From Rhynchosporium graminicola (lineage: Eukaryota > Ascomycota > Leotiomycetes > Helotiales > Ploettnerulaceae): DNA of 64,000 nucleotides. Positions 20,981 to 32,301 of the stretch are shown in pieces (the first letter of the stretch is position 1; every line of letters begins with the position of its first letter). Made by a program: the position numbers and the translations under genes. The notes below the pieces were generated by a model. The model saw nothing but the letters and a program-made list of their open reading frames with translations. It did not search any database and was not told where the DNA came from. Where the stretch lies: positions 186,001 through 250,000 of the forward strand of contig FJUW01000013.1 in assembly GCA_900074885.1 (NCBI GenBank), in the 5' to 3' direction.

Positions 20981-22969
20981 TCATCTTGAATGGATCGGTA
21001 TCGCCTCGGGAAGACAAGCTCTTTCTGTAGGTCTGATGATTGATGATTGATAATTCACCGCTGTGTTCTTCGACACCTCATGCTGACCCGTTGCTTGGAC
21101 CGCTGGAAGGAACTTTTGTTTTGACATTGTCGACGTTGTAACCTGCGGCCCTCGCGCATAGCGGACGAAGTGTTGAGGAAGTGGTAGTTTGTCCCAATCA
21201 ATAACTGAATCGTGTCACTCTGTTCCGTGGATTCAATTAGTCCTCTCAACATAGTATCTTATGTCGGCTCGGTAGATGTCGTCTGGAATACTTTTAGGCG
21301 CGTAGCTTCGTTGGACCCATGCACGTATTGGAGCGGGCCAATCGAATCTCTCGTTGGTCGAAGCTGGAGCTGTTTATACCTTTGACAATGGTCGCTGCTC
21401 AGAAACATGTTTAATTCCAGGTTCCAAACCCTTCTTTTCTTTTGCGTTGGCCCTTCTTTGGTCATGCTTCTTCTGTCTCTTGAATGCCGGAGCTTCGGAG
21501 TGTGCCTCAATTGATGGCCTGCAAAAATGTGACAGCGCATCGTCTTGAGTCGTTCCGTCCTCTGCAAACAGGTATTCCGTATCATCAGCATCGGAGTCCG
21601 AGGCATCAGAATTCTGTACACTGTGGGCAACTTCAACATACTCGTGGGCTGGCGTGTGAACTGGTGCTTGGGCTGAAGTGTTGACGATGGCTTCCATTCT
21701 TTTTCTCCGATTCATGTTGACATGATTTACAATGTCGTAAAAATCCTCGGAGGCCTTTTCGACTTGTTGATTTGATGAGGGAAGAGAAGAAACGAACGAA
21801 GTGACTGATTCGGCGTCTGAAACATAGTCCTCTGCTTCTGGTGCATGATCTAAATTTATAACTTCCTTGTTGATAATGAGTGATGCTGTTCAGATAATGA
21901 CTTCTGGGACGTAGTATTGAACACGCATCATGGACTCATCCTCTAGCGCATTCACCAGCTGCGATTGGATCTCGGAAGCATAGTCTCCATTAAAATCACT
22001 AACTTGACAGAAGGGACCCATGCAGTTTGCTACAAAGGCGTCGCGGCGAACCTTGTCGTTCTTGATTCCGGTTCCAGTACCCTCATATCCCAAACCATTC
22101 TCAGATTCAGACTCGTAATCATCGACAGATTCATCGATAGAGCCTTCATAAGCCTCCTAGTCAGAATCAAGCTCATCGAAGTCGATTTCATCGTCAATGA
22201 GCACTACCAAAACCCTCAATTTCGGGAAGAAATGTCGGATGAGGTAGGCATTCCTGTGTATAGACCTCCTCAGAACTTCACGACTGATAGCCAACGCTTC
22301 GATGTGATTGAAACAATCGGGCCTTCCGTCAAAGCTGTACTCGTCGCCATTGGTATATCTCGCACGTGCCTCCACATACTCCGCGTAACCATGTTCCACA
22401 GCGCTGAATTCCACATCGCGAATATGCACAATATCAAAATCGTACCTGATCCAAGGCGTACTGGCAACATTGTTGTGTTTGTCTCTGGGCTTATTGTTGC
22501 GATAGACTCGACGTGAGACGGTGTACGATTCTCTAAAGGTTTGTGGCATAGGAGGTGGGTTTTTAGGAATATATTGCCAGCTTAAGTCGCCTTTCAAATT
22601 TTCCAGCCATCTTCCCTCTAGCTCAACGATTCGTGGTCCAGGTAGAGCAAAACGCCAAATCCGGCCATGGACCTCAGCAGGCAAGCGAGCGAAGCGTGTA
22701 AAAGATTCCTGGGATGTGGGCATCCCTATATACTCCGCAATATCTATGTTATCCACCAGAGTCTTGCGAAGTGTTGTGGTGAGATGTCGATATAGTTCAC
22801 GCCAGGTCGTGGGATTGGGTGATTGGCTCGGACGACGGCGGACACTTCCCTCCACGTTGGCCATGAGCTCCTCGACTTCTGCTGCTGTCTTCGGTAGTGG
22901 GCCATCGAAAGTTGTATTAGAAGAAGGGGAACTCCAGTCAGGGTAATTGAGGTCACTGTACTCATACAT
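20981..22969 (-). pseudogene. 2EXR-domain gene, frame broken by five in-frame stop codons
   Basis: On the minus strand a single frame runs 663 codons from the ATG at 22969 to a stop at 20981. It is interrupted by TAG at 22157, TGA at 21890, TAA at 21374, TGA at 21233 and TGA at 21215, with no frameshift. The first 270 residues are intact and carry the 2EXR signature (FARLPAEVHGRIWRFALPG, then VELEGRW). The later part is polar and acidic, then basic (KRQKKHDQRR). All five stops can arise from single C-to-T or G-to-A transitions. Either this is a pseudogene, possibly RIP-damaged, or only the first 270 codons are still used. The upstream frame continues to 23158, but its first codon there is doubtful. 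Confidence 0.7.
22157..22969 (-). CDS. 2EXR-domain protein, intact N-terminal part (270 aa)
   Basis: This is the open part of the larger broken gene. It starts at ATG 22969 (context ACCACAATG) and stops at 22157. The 2EXR domain begins at about residue 100 (SFTRFARLPAEVHGRIWRFALP) and has the usual LPxExRxxIWxxALPGPRxVE pattern. The C-terminal RHFFPKLRVLVVLIDDE is also typical of the family, whose members often end soon afterwards. A functional protein of this length is therefore conceivable even though the downstream frame once continued. The molecular function of 2EXR proteins is unknown. Confidence 0.6.
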   Translation of the reverse strand: MYEYSDLNYPDWSSPSSNTTFDGPLPKTAAEVEELMANVEGSVRRRPSQSPNPTTWRELYRHLTTTLRKTLVDNIDIAEYIGMPTSQESFTRFARLPAEVHGRIWRFALPGPRIVELEGRWLENLKGDLSWQYIPKNPPPMPQTFRESYTVSRRVYRNNKPRDKHNNVASTPWIRYDFDIVHIRDVEFSAVEHGYAEYVEARARYTNGDEYSFDGRPDCFNHIEALAISREVLRRSIHRNAYLIRHFFPKLRVLVVLIDDEIDFDELDSD

Positions 22970-23488
22970 TGTGGTGGTTGAATGGTATTGATGTGCTGGC
23001 CCTGGGTGACGCGACGTTCTCGAGAGCTGTCGCGTCGGCACGTTCCTTGCTTCGGAGAGGGACAACAAATGCGAATACGAAGATGCAGACTTGTCTGGGT
23101 AGAAAGAGCTGGGAATGGGAAACGGCCATGATCTTGGAAATGATGTGAGAGCATTCAATTGAATCCTGCTAGATTATTGTAGACGTTCATATGCTAGTAA
23201 TTTTTTGTAATGAAATATATTCACAATCCAGGCGAGCCAAAAGTATACTTATATATCTGGCGAAGCGACAGGCAGTTCGGCATTAAAGTTACAAAAACAT
23301 CTGGGAACATTCACGGGGATTGTAATGAAATTGCCCAAATATACAGAGGACTCTTAATTGTGAAGAAAGATCTAGGTAAGTACTTGTTCCAAATCTAAGG
23401 CTATTCTATGATTACTGAGTAATCGGGCCCTGTTGACCTACCGGACACGATCATGATATCTCTGTACTCATTCAAATATACTTAAGTT
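22970..23488. other. Intergenic stretch, no supported gene
   Basis: Contains the 5' region of the 2EXR gene and the 3' region of the thioesterase gene. Nothing else is recognised. Confidence 0.45.
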
Positions 23489-25356
23489 CTATAGCTTCTC
23501 ATTCCCTATGATCTTTCCGCTCTCTTCTATGGCCGGTAGACCTTCTCTTAAACAAACATCCTCCCCTACCAGACCCATCTTCCTCATCCCCTCGAACCAA
23601 AGTAGCCTCATTTTCTGCTTGCTTCTCGTCTTAGAATATCTCACCACGCCATCTTGCCACGAACTAGCAATCTGAATATCCTTTCCCTCCTCATCACCAT
23701 CTCCTAACTTCCATATTCTACTCTCATGCACTCCTCTCCCATGACCACTCGTTGGCGTCCATGCCTCCTGAATCCACCACTCTCCTTCCTCGACGAGCAA
23801 GTCCTTGCTAGAGACGTGAAAGATCACCGAGTGGGATAAGCTTCCCATTTGGCTTATGTCCTCGCTGGTGTTTAGGGCTTTGGGAATGAGATAGAGAGAA
23901 TTGCGATCGCTGGCGTAGAGATGTGCGCAAGCGTGAAGATTGGGATTGGAGAGCGGTATATGTCCGAGAGGTGTATAGTAGTTCAATTGGCGGTAATTTG
24001 CTGGGGGACGATTCGCGTTGAAGTCGGCCATATCGACGCGATGTACTGCTAAACCTGGGAAATCGTTGGGGAAAGGGTAGCGGAATGTTGCTCTATCTGC
24101 CCTGGGCCGTTGTCAGTATGCTTATTACCGAGACGAAGAGACGTTTCCTCCGCTTGTGGAAAATGAACAAGGTCTGATGGAGGTAAATCATAACAGTCGT
24201 CCCCGGCAATAGCTGAGATCAGGCTCTAGAATCATAAACTACTCAACGGGGGAAGTCTTGTGAGATTATCGGAACACGGAATACGACTTGAGTACATGTT
24301 CTAGGACAGTTTTGTAACATTGAATCAGAGTTAAGAAGCAACGAGGCAGGACAAAATCTAACCTTTTCCAGAGACAAATCTCCCTAACTTCGAAACATAA
24401 CGACTGTATGCATGCTAGATTTCGTAGGAACACTGTTTCATTCGCCAGGGGTCACTATGGGTTGAACCAGTCGAAATTCTAGTGCCCTTGTGCCCAGGAG
24501 AAGTTTTCCAGCCACTTGACTGGCCATACGGTCTTTCTGATTGATCAAAAACACAAAGAGATGCCATCGTAACTCACCAAGCAGCATCAACCCTTGGGAC
24601 GAACGGCCACCTGTCTGGCTTCCTGCCTTCAATAACACTCTTATACCGTTCTCTCACTCCACTCTCGGTCTGATGGCCCGTAACATATCCCTCATCTCTC
24701 TTGAAACTGATCATCGAGGAGAAACACACGCTACCCAATTCTCCCGTCACATCTTTGATCACAAAATCTTGACTATGGTTTCTGAAGGAAGATTTAGACC
24801 ATGACTTGAATTTAGCTGGCGACGTAGGCTGCCGGACCTGGACTTGCCGCGTACAATACGAGCGGCCTTCGGAGAGATGTGAGATACTGTAGACATATGG
24901 CCGGTCAACTAATCCGGGAAGTGGGAAAAAGCCGTGTACGTTCTGGTGGTGTATTAGCCAATTTTGCGATAAATTGAGTAGATCCAAAAATGGTAGCTGG
25001 ATATTGAAGTCGTATGTACTTTCTGATTACTACAATACGAAAGTTGAACTAGTTGCTTGAAAAAACGATACTCTTTCTTACGACGGAAATGAAATGGGAA
25101 TACGTGAAATTGTCTCAATACAAAGAGACAGTACACATACATGTACAACCATGCCTTCCCCAACCGATAAACTCGCTGCCCATACACTCTGGGCAAAAAC
25201 ATGCCCTCCATAAGCTGCGTTTTGTCCAGGGTTGTACGCAGGCCGAGTGGACATGAACCTTTCTTCGCCTGCATCATTTTCTAATGGAGGTAAGGAGATG
25301 AGAGTCATGAGTTCCGTGAAGGATAGTCGGTCATCATTATTGTCCCTGGTGTTCAT
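23489..25356 (-). CDS. Acyl-CoA thioesterase II (TesB-like double hot-dog enzyme)
   Basis: Three exons on the minus strand: 25141-25356, 24578-24942, 23489-24101, giving 397 residues. The first hot-dog starts with RPAYNPGQNAAYGGHVFAQSVWAA and, across intron 1, VHNVHGFFPLPGLVDRPYVY. HLSEGRSYCTRQVQVRQ follows, a classic TesB block. The second hot-dog has YYTPLGHIPLSNPNLHACAHLYASDRNSL, where the acidic and polar residues belong to the catalytic set. GSLSHSVIFH and WWIQEAWTP close the fold. The enzyme hydrolyses fatty acyl-CoA to free acid and CoA, in peroxisomes for many fungal members. The last residues (NEKL) are not a clear PTS1 signal, so location is uncertain. The ATG at 25356 (AGCACCATG) is the first in frame. 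Confidence 0.88.
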
Positions 25357-25890
25357 GGTGCTACTAATTGGTATTTTGAGCAGAGTCAATGAACTGGAAT
25401 CGATCGACGATGAGAGTAGAATCGAGGCTGTTGTGCAGTTAGAGTTGAGGAACTAGGTGTTTCGACTGAGCCGAGGCAAGAGGCTCGCCAATTTCAACTC
25501 ATAAGCGAGAGGCATTTCTCCTACTATGAAGCTAGGAAGGCGAGAGGGAACATACTTGAATGCACAAAATCATAAACACAGAAAGCTTAAGAGTCAGTAC
25601 AGCCTAATTAAGTGGAAGTTTCAGTCTTGTGAGTTACGGCTTGATATAGGCCCCAGCTTCTCATACCTTTATCCCGAGTTTCGCTAACTCTAGCATTGCA
25701 GGCATTCTCAGTCAGGTTTAATTCCATGTATTTCCAGTATGCAGGCCAAGAAGGAAGGGAGCTCGCTCTGCTGTTACTTGCACCGGAACTTCAATTACGG
25801 AATGATGATGGCAGAAAAACTCGACACAAAGAAGAGGCTGTCTGCCTCATGATACAATATGATACATATGGGCTACCAATACATAAATCA
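25357..25890. other. Intergenic stretch between the thioesterase and mL38 genes
   Basis: It holds the thioesterase upstream region and the mL38 3' end. No other feature is recognised. Confidence 0.45.
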
Positions 25891-27223
25891 TCACCTCTGT
25901 AGCGATAGATATTTTCCACCAGAGTGGCGAGCCTCCCAACCTCTCGCCTTCTGCTTCGGCTTGAGCGCAATAACCTTCTTTCTCTTGAACTCGATATCCG
26001 CACCCTCAATGCCCGCTCGGCTCATCACTCCGGCTGTTCCTTCATCCCAAATGCTGCGGAAGATGCTCATACCAATTGGCGTGACTTGATACTTGTCGAC
26101 AAAACTCTTCAAATTGAACTTGTCTCTGTGCACCGTCTTCTTCAAATCCGCAATGTTGAACGTCTGTCCGGGTTTTTGCTGGATAACAAATACGGAATAA
26201 CGATGGTATGGGGATCCCTTCTGAGCGAATGGTGGTAACCAAGGCAGGACGAGCTGGGATTCGGTGGCGTGAGATAGAGGTAGAGATGTATCTGTCGGGG
26301 AGATTCGGATGTTGGTAGCTAAGTAGTGACATCGAGACATAAAGCTGTCCTTATCAACAAGTGGCACATCTGAATCGATCACTGCAACAGTGACCAGTCT
26401 CTCGCCCTTATCAAAGACCTGTACCTTCAATCGTGCTGGAACCTCACTGACTCGGGAATCGATGAACTCCCCGGGTTGAACATTCCTATCTCTGAACGCC
26501 ATCTTGACCTCTGTAGTGGGTTCGAAATGAGGCAAGACGTCGGGCACTATGCCAAATTGTTCTATGCGCTGGGCAATGATAAGTCGCGGAAATTTGCGCC
26601 ACTGCTTGTCTGCTAGGTATCGATAGATGGGCTTATTCATATCCCCTTCACACCATTAGCAATGACGAAATCCCCAGGTATCCAATGCTTCACATACCCT
26701 CTCCGTCCTCAAATCGCTTCTTGATCAAAGGATCATTGATATCCGCTTGGATCTTCAAGTATTCCAGATGCCTCCTCATACTGTCAAGCCTCCTCTCCTT
26801 GGTCTCCTCTCCACCCTTAATGTTTGCAGCATCTGTAGCCACCAGCTTCGATATCCGTAATCGCTCTGTTGCGATCATCTTCATCTTCTCTGCTCGGTCT
26901 GCGGCCAGCACTTTCCTAGCTTCCTGGAAACATTGATATGGGAGCTGTTCGAACGGAATGTCGTCGGAATTCTTCAGTGCGGCACGGCGTCTCCTAGATC
27001 CGATTGGTAGCACACCACTCTTCATCAACTTCTTCTCGTGGCTTGGGTTCGTGACTGTCGCTGGATCGAACGAAGGCTTTAAAGGGACTGCTTCCTCAGT
27101 GACTGCTTCATTCGTCCGGGAAGAGCTCGTAAAAGTTCGAATGAATCTTGTAGTGTGCGATGAAGCTTGGGAGCGTTTGAGGCATCGTGCCAATGGCCTT
27201 GCAGCCTTCTGGCAGGTCGACAT
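25891..27223 (-). CDS. MRPL35: Mitochondrial large-subunit ribosomal protein mL38 (MRPL35, PEBP-like)
   Basis: Two exons on the minus strand, 26698-27223 and 25891-26645, giving 426 residues. The N-terminus is basic and Ser-rich (KAARPLARCLKRS, TTRFIRTFTSSSR), as a mitochondrial presequence should be. RRHLEYLKIQADINDPLIKKRFEDGE and RYLADKQWRKFPRLIIAQRI precede the PEBP-like fold: VTVAVIDSDVPLVDKDSF, then LPWLPPFAQKGSPYHRYSVFVIQQ. The same order is found in fungal mL38. It is a structural protein of the mitoribosome large subunit, near the central protuberance. The ATG is 156 bp from that of uL4m on the other strand. Confidence 0.9.
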
Positions 27224-27379
27224 TATTGCGTTGGTACTTGCCGTTGATGCATCTCTAAATTTGTTGATGGTTCCAGATTCAGCGGAGAAACGTTCCCCCG
27301 CGTTCCGAACTGATTTTCAACTGACCCTTGGATATGCTACTCATCCCAGGAGCAGTCGACGAGTGGTTAGATGTTAACA
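27224..27379. promoter_or_regulatory. Bidirectional promoter between two mitoribosomal genes
   Basis: 156 bp separate the start codons of mL38 (minus) and uL4m (plus). Both 5' leaders and both core promoters must lie here or overlap. No TATA box is evident. Confidence 0.7.
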
Positions 27380-28366
27380 ATGGCGTCGAAAGGATTGCAG
27401 AGCTTATCGAGAAGCTTCAGAGCGTTGCGAGTGTTTCCGTCGGGCGCAAAAGATCCTTTAAGAGTAAGATTTATATATTTCAATGTATACATCTGCTAAT
27501 ATATTCAACAGCAATGTCTAGCACCACGACTCGGAAGGTCAATGGCAACAGAGACTGCGATGCCTTCGAATGCGGACTCAACTCAAGAATTCAATCCTAC
27601 GTTCCTCGAAACTGCTGCGGACCCCTTATACTCCCTCCCAGGTGGGCTGCATCCAAACCGAGATTTATGCTCAATGCTAATAGTTAAAGCCCCAACCGTC
27701 CTCACAACCATCTACGATTTCCCCACGATGGAGCCCTTACGATTCGAATCCTTCGACAGCAAGCATTTACATTTACCACTCCGTCGAGATATCCTGCACC
27801 GTGCTATAGTCTTCGAGGGTGATGCCACACGTCAGGGAACCGGAAGTACAAAGACCCGTTACGAAGTCCACGGATCCCACCGTAAGATCAGACCGCAGAA
27901 GGGAACAGGAAAGGCCCGCTTGGGTACGAGGCAATCTCCCATGCTTAAAGGAGGAGGAAAGTCTTTTGGACCACATCCCCGAGACTTCTCTACGGAACTA
28001 CCAAGGAAGATGTACGATTTGGCCTGGAGGACGGCTTTGAGCTGGCGCTACAGACGAGGGGAGCTGATCATCTGCGAGAATGGCATGGATACTATGCCTC
28101 GGGAGCCTGGTTTCATCAAGCGTATCTTTTCGCACAATCACTGGGGCAAGGCTGATGGGAGGACACTGATTGTTGTAAACAGCAAAGCACGGGCTTTGGG
28201 GATGGCCTTAAGAGGTGCTGGTGAAGACGGAAGACTTCTGCGGGTGCGACAGGTTGATGTCAAGGACTTGCTGGAGACGGGAAGAGTGGTTATTGAAAAG
28301 CGAGCGCTAGAGATCATATTGCAGGAGCATCAAAGTGACCTGGTACCGAAGATTAAAAGTGTATGA
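27380..28366 (+). CDS. YML6: Mitochondrial large-subunit ribosomal protein uL4m (Yml6)
   Basis: Two exons, 27380-27463 and 27512-28366, giving 312 residues. Exon 1 encodes a basic, Ser-rich mitochondrial targeting sequence (MASKGLQSLSRSFRALRVFP). Exon 2 continues QCLAPRLGRS and then the uL4 core: LPLRRDILHRAIVFEGDATRQG, STKTRYEVHGSHRKIRPQKG, GTGKARLGTRQSPMLKGGG. This last block is the rRNA-binding loop that is characteristic of uL4. It takes part in the large mitoribosomal subunit and lines the exit tunnel in homologues. The splice site joins AGA to CAA without changing phase. Confidence 0.92.
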
Positions 28367-30140
28367 TGGGTCATGTATCCGAGAGCTCGGTGGGCTTTGT
28401 ATATCTCTGTACAATGATATCAAATCAGCTAACCTTAGGGTGATGCATCGATGCCATGCCAGTGAGAGGTGACTGTCTTGTTAAGGACTTGCGACTGTTA
28501 CCATTGGCGGAAGAGGTACGAACTATTGCTTTTTCTTGGCATGTTCACATTGCAGCGCATGAGCTATACTTCCTGCTTCTGGATATCTCCAGACACAAAG
28601 TATCTGCACAATATGAGAGAAGTGCTTATATTTCCCTGGCAAATGTACTGTGAGGTAGTGAGGATGGTAAACTCCAAGGTTGAGGACCTCCTGGTTCGAA
28701 ACCTGCTCAAGGTATCAAAGGACTTCTCGGCCTAGTCTCAGGTTCCCAGCTATACTCATCGCTTATCATGTACTAATTTACTTGGTGTGTACAGAAGTAC
28801 AGAATATCTAGCACGTTGGCGAACACTCGTCTTGACTGCCTCCCTCTAGGGATTTGATTCCGTGGCAAGGCCAATGAATGATACACATGTCCATTTTTCG
28901 TTAAGCAAGTGTCTAGCATCAATACAAAGTACGTACTAGACAGCATGTTACAAACGTCCTCTCATCGTCTTTTGCCGATTGCTAATAGAAGCTAGCTCGC
29001 GTGGTCGCTTCACTGATATCGAGTATCTATTTCGTCATCATTCGAGACCTGAACACAAATCTGTAAGCCATTGGATTGGAACATGTTCGCACAAGAACGC
29101 ATTGCGGAGCTCTATTGCTCCACAATCTCGATATCCGATCGAGCATCGCGCCATCTAGTCCGACGACGTCACTGGGTCTGCTCTTATCGCCAATACCTTT
29201 CTTTGACTCCTCTGACCTCTGTCTCGCTTTCATTACGATCACGAAACCTCGAAACAGAGCACTTTCTCAACGCAAGACTTGACTATATGTATCTATCCAT
29301 TCTACGCCAGACCTCACCTACACCAAGTCAGTCGAAAACCTAGAGCCGCCACAACTACATCTTACATCATGTTCTCACCTCACACTTCGTACAGTCCATC
29401 ACTTAACATCAAGATAATCACTGAGAGAAGCGAAACTTATCCGGAGCACCGATTATCAACCTCCCCGACCGTCCGCAATTCGCACACTTCGAAGCACAAC
29501 TGAATCTCTGCTCATCCGCACGAACGATTCTTTCATCCGCGGAAACCAAATCCGGGTGTGACCCAAGACAGACACCGAGCAAACCCAAAATTCGCCGCTT
29601 CGCTAAGGTACCGTAAGCGAAAAGCAATACATCATCCCGTTCCGTATTCAAACCTTACTACCTACGCTACGTCCTCTACATTTCTACTTAAGGTAGCCCT
29701 CCTCTCTTCTTTTCACGATCGTGTCACCGCAGCGAAGTGAGATGGTATCGCTATTACAGTGTCACGTCACGCTTTTTTTTCTTCCCTGAAGAGAACGCGA
29801 TGCGGTAACGAGGTTCGCTCTTCAACTTTCATCTTGACTTTAACTTTACGTTACAACACCTCTCGCCACCTCGTTTGAACCATTTACATGTCCACGGCTT
29901 CATCTTCTTCTTTCCTCCCTCTACTTCATCCTGGCTTTATTAGCGACCATCCTGTTCAATTCCTTCCGCCCTCCACCGCATCAGCGATCCATCTTCCGAA
30001 AACACAACACATTCTCGAATGTGCCTGCTCACTCGTTCACTCGCTCATCATCACCCCACGAAAGAGGGATATACCACCACTTCACGCGCAAACTCTTACA
30101 AATTTCCACGCTTCCACAAGAAGAAAAACCCCACTCATCA
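28367..30140. other. Long gene-poor stretch downstream of uL4m
   Basis: Only short open frames without family similarity. The stretch 29050-30100 is rich in C and T on the plus strand. I found no convincing tRNA or transposon. Confidence 0.4.
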
Positions 30141-30390
30141 CCCATGCACCAAAACTTCAACACCACGGAACACTTTCCCATCGATAGTGTTACACATCAA
30201 TACAGCTTGGGGTGGAGGTGGATGAGCAAGAGAACCCCTAGCTACCGCCCACGCACCAAAACGACAACAACAAGAAACACTTTCCCTGTCGATAGTAGGA
30301 CACATCAATACACCCTACCCTGATAGATAAGAACAAGCACGAGGTATGGGACACCCTGAAGATAAGAACGGGCACGAGGCATGGGAGATC
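30141..30390 (+). repeat. Two nested tandem duplications
   Basis: A unit of about 69 bp at 30141 (CCCATGCACCAAAAC...) recurs at 30248 with substitutions, including the shared CACTTTCCC..TCGATAGT and ACACATCAATACA segments. Directly after it, GATAAGAAC..GCACGAGG at 30326 recurs at 30361, 35 bp apart. No coding meaning was seen. Confidence 0.6.
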
Positions 30391-30999
30391 TCTTGCTGGA
30401 CACAACATCAGAATCTAGACGAAGACGAAATGACTGATTGCTAATTCCTTATCCCGTGCTACCTTCTACCAAGTCGAAGGAAGGGGAAAGACAAGACCAA
30501 AACAGCCGGCCTACGCCCGTTTCGAGTCGAAAACTTTGAGCATCCTCAAGGCAAGCCGAAGGAAAAGATACTAGGTAACGCTAGACACTTAATGAGGACT
30601 AGTCCCAACAAGCGTAGGAATTTTAGGGAGGATAATACGTCTTCACTATGGAAGTATACGGATACCAACAAATCTGAGCGAGCGATACGTGTCACAGTCT
30701 TGCAATTACCCATCAGGAAAAGACAACCAGTTATCATCGCAATCGTTAATCGTTAACATTATATACTTTTACAACAAAGTCTGCCGACAAGCTGATGGCC
30801 AAACACTTTTAAGCTTGGAGAATTCTCCCTCCACCCACCAACTGACTTCGCAGCGGACTTTAGGCAGCTTACATCGCATAGATGAGAATACAAAGCCTCA
30901 GACTACTATCCCATCTCCAATTTACTTGGCTCATCTCTCCCCAGCCAGGGTTTGCCTTTCGATGGGACACAGCTGAATCGTGCACTCAAATAAATCCGC
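30391..30999. other. 3' flank of the bZIP gene
   Basis: No gene is supported. It probably includes the 3' untranslated region of the bZIP gene. Confidence 0.4.
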
Positions 31000-32301
31000 T
31001 CAACCGGCAACGAAAATTTCAGAAAACAGAGAGCCATCGACTGTAGCCAGGGGGTTTACAGCCATAGAGGTACCTGTGTAGACGGAATCATCGAATCCTT
31101 CGTCTTCTTGGCCAGGGGAATCTTTCTTGGCACCCATTGGACTGTCAAAATCGACCGCAGAATCATGCCGGCTGTTCGAACCGTTGGATCCTTCTCGGGA
31201 TTTGTGGGTTTCGTAGATGTCCGTGTTGATCCTCATGTTGTGGTCGATTAGGTTGGCAGCCAGGAGCGAAGGGGCTGAGACGGTTTCCGAAGGTTGCTGG
31301 AACATTGCTTCATTGTTAGTGTTATGGGGTGACATTGGCTGTTGGCTGTTCTGTCGTGAGGCTGTCCCATCCGAACCAGGCTTTTCGGGATCTGGAATAT
31401 TCTCTCTGGTAATGTAGCCTTCATGCGATCTTTCCATGATAAGTCCTGGAGAAATTTCGCTTCGTGCCTGATTGCAGTTGTCGATCTGGGCTTGAAGCTT
31501 GGCAGCTACTTGGGAGATAGTATCCAATCCGGTGCGGGTCAAGTTTTTCTGTTCTTCACATTCACAGCTATTTTCCAACGAGAGTGCGAGATTCCGGAGA
31601 CTTTGTAACTCATCCTCTACAGCTGCAACCCTGATCCAAGCGATCTCATTCTCTTGACGTTCCTTGATCAGGTTGTCTTTCGTCTCAGCTTCCGCACCCT
31701 TCTTCTTCTGTCGACATTTCTGTGCAGCAGTTCTGTTCCGCTCTAAATGAAGCTTTCTTCTGAGTGCGATTTGCTCCTCCGTAAGTTGCTTCTTTCTAGC
31801 ACCTCGCCGACGTTTTGGCTTAGGCTCATCGCCAGCGCCTGGGTTGACATTTGGGATTTTCTCGACTTCCGAATTGCTCGTGGCATTCGATCGTTTTGGT
31901 GACTTTTGCTGTGCTTGTGCGACGTCACTATGTGGTTGTGATTGGTAAACGGGGACAGATCTTGGATTCATGTCCACCGCAAAGTCTCTGCGTGAAGCAG
32001 GTGGTGCCGTTGCAAGCATTGCGTTTGTCGGTTCGTAAGAGAATGGCTGTACGCTGGCTGGAATGGCAGGAAACGGATACTCGTTAGCACTGATGTACTC
32101 CCCTCCCATGACATTTCCACTTTGCTGGAAGTCACCTGGCATGTTTGGATATTGCGAGTCGTCGCCAGAGGGGGTATTATTTAACAGGTCGCTGAAATCA
32201 CAAAGGGCATTATCGTACATGCCGGGTGTGAGAAGGACTTCATTGGAGTACATGTTGCTCATATTGCTTCCGGCATAGTTGCAGCCCGCCTGGTAGTCCA
32301 T
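31000..32301 (-). CDS. bZIP transcription factor (ATF/CREB-like)
   Basis: A single exon of 433 residues from the ATG at 32301. The N-terminal 160 residues are acidic and polar, as an activation region would be. KPKRRRGARKKQ at about 161-172 looks like a nuclear signal. The basic region is RRKLHLERNRTAAQKCRQKK at about 181-200, matching the bZIP N-x7-R/K DNA-contact pattern (NRTAAQKCR). Zipper heptads follow to about residue 250. The C-terminal part is Ser, Asn and Gln-rich with possible phosphorylation sites. It probably binds CRE/AP-1-like sites as a dimer, and its target genes are unknown. A 187-codon upstream frame overlaps its start, suggesting translational control or an alternative first exon. 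Confidence 0.9.
   Translation of the reverse strand: MDYQAGCNYAGSNMSNMYSNEVLLTPGMYDNALCDFSDLLNNTPSGDDSQYPNMPGDFQQSGNVMGGEYISANEYPFPAIPASVQPFSYEPTNAMLATAPPASRRDFAVDMNPRSVPVYQSQPHSDVAQAQQKSPKRSNATSNSEVEKIPNVNPGAGDEPKPKRRRGARKKQLTEEQIALRRKLHLERNRTAAQKCRQKKKGAEAETKDNLIKERQENEIAWIRVAAVEDELQSLRNLALSLENSCECEEQKNLTRTGLDTISQVAAKLQAQIDNCNQARSEISPGLIMERSHEGYITRENIPDPEKPGSDGTASRQNSQQPMSPHNTNNEAMFQQPSETVSAPSLLAANLIDHNMRINTDIYETHKSREGSNGSNSRHDSAVDFDSPMGAKKDSPGQEDEGFDDSVYTGTSMAVNPLATVDGSLFSEIFVAG

Noticed and set aside
28685..28710. B-box-like GGTTCGAAACC
   Set aside because: The flanking bases do not form a T-arm stem, and no A box lies at the right distance.
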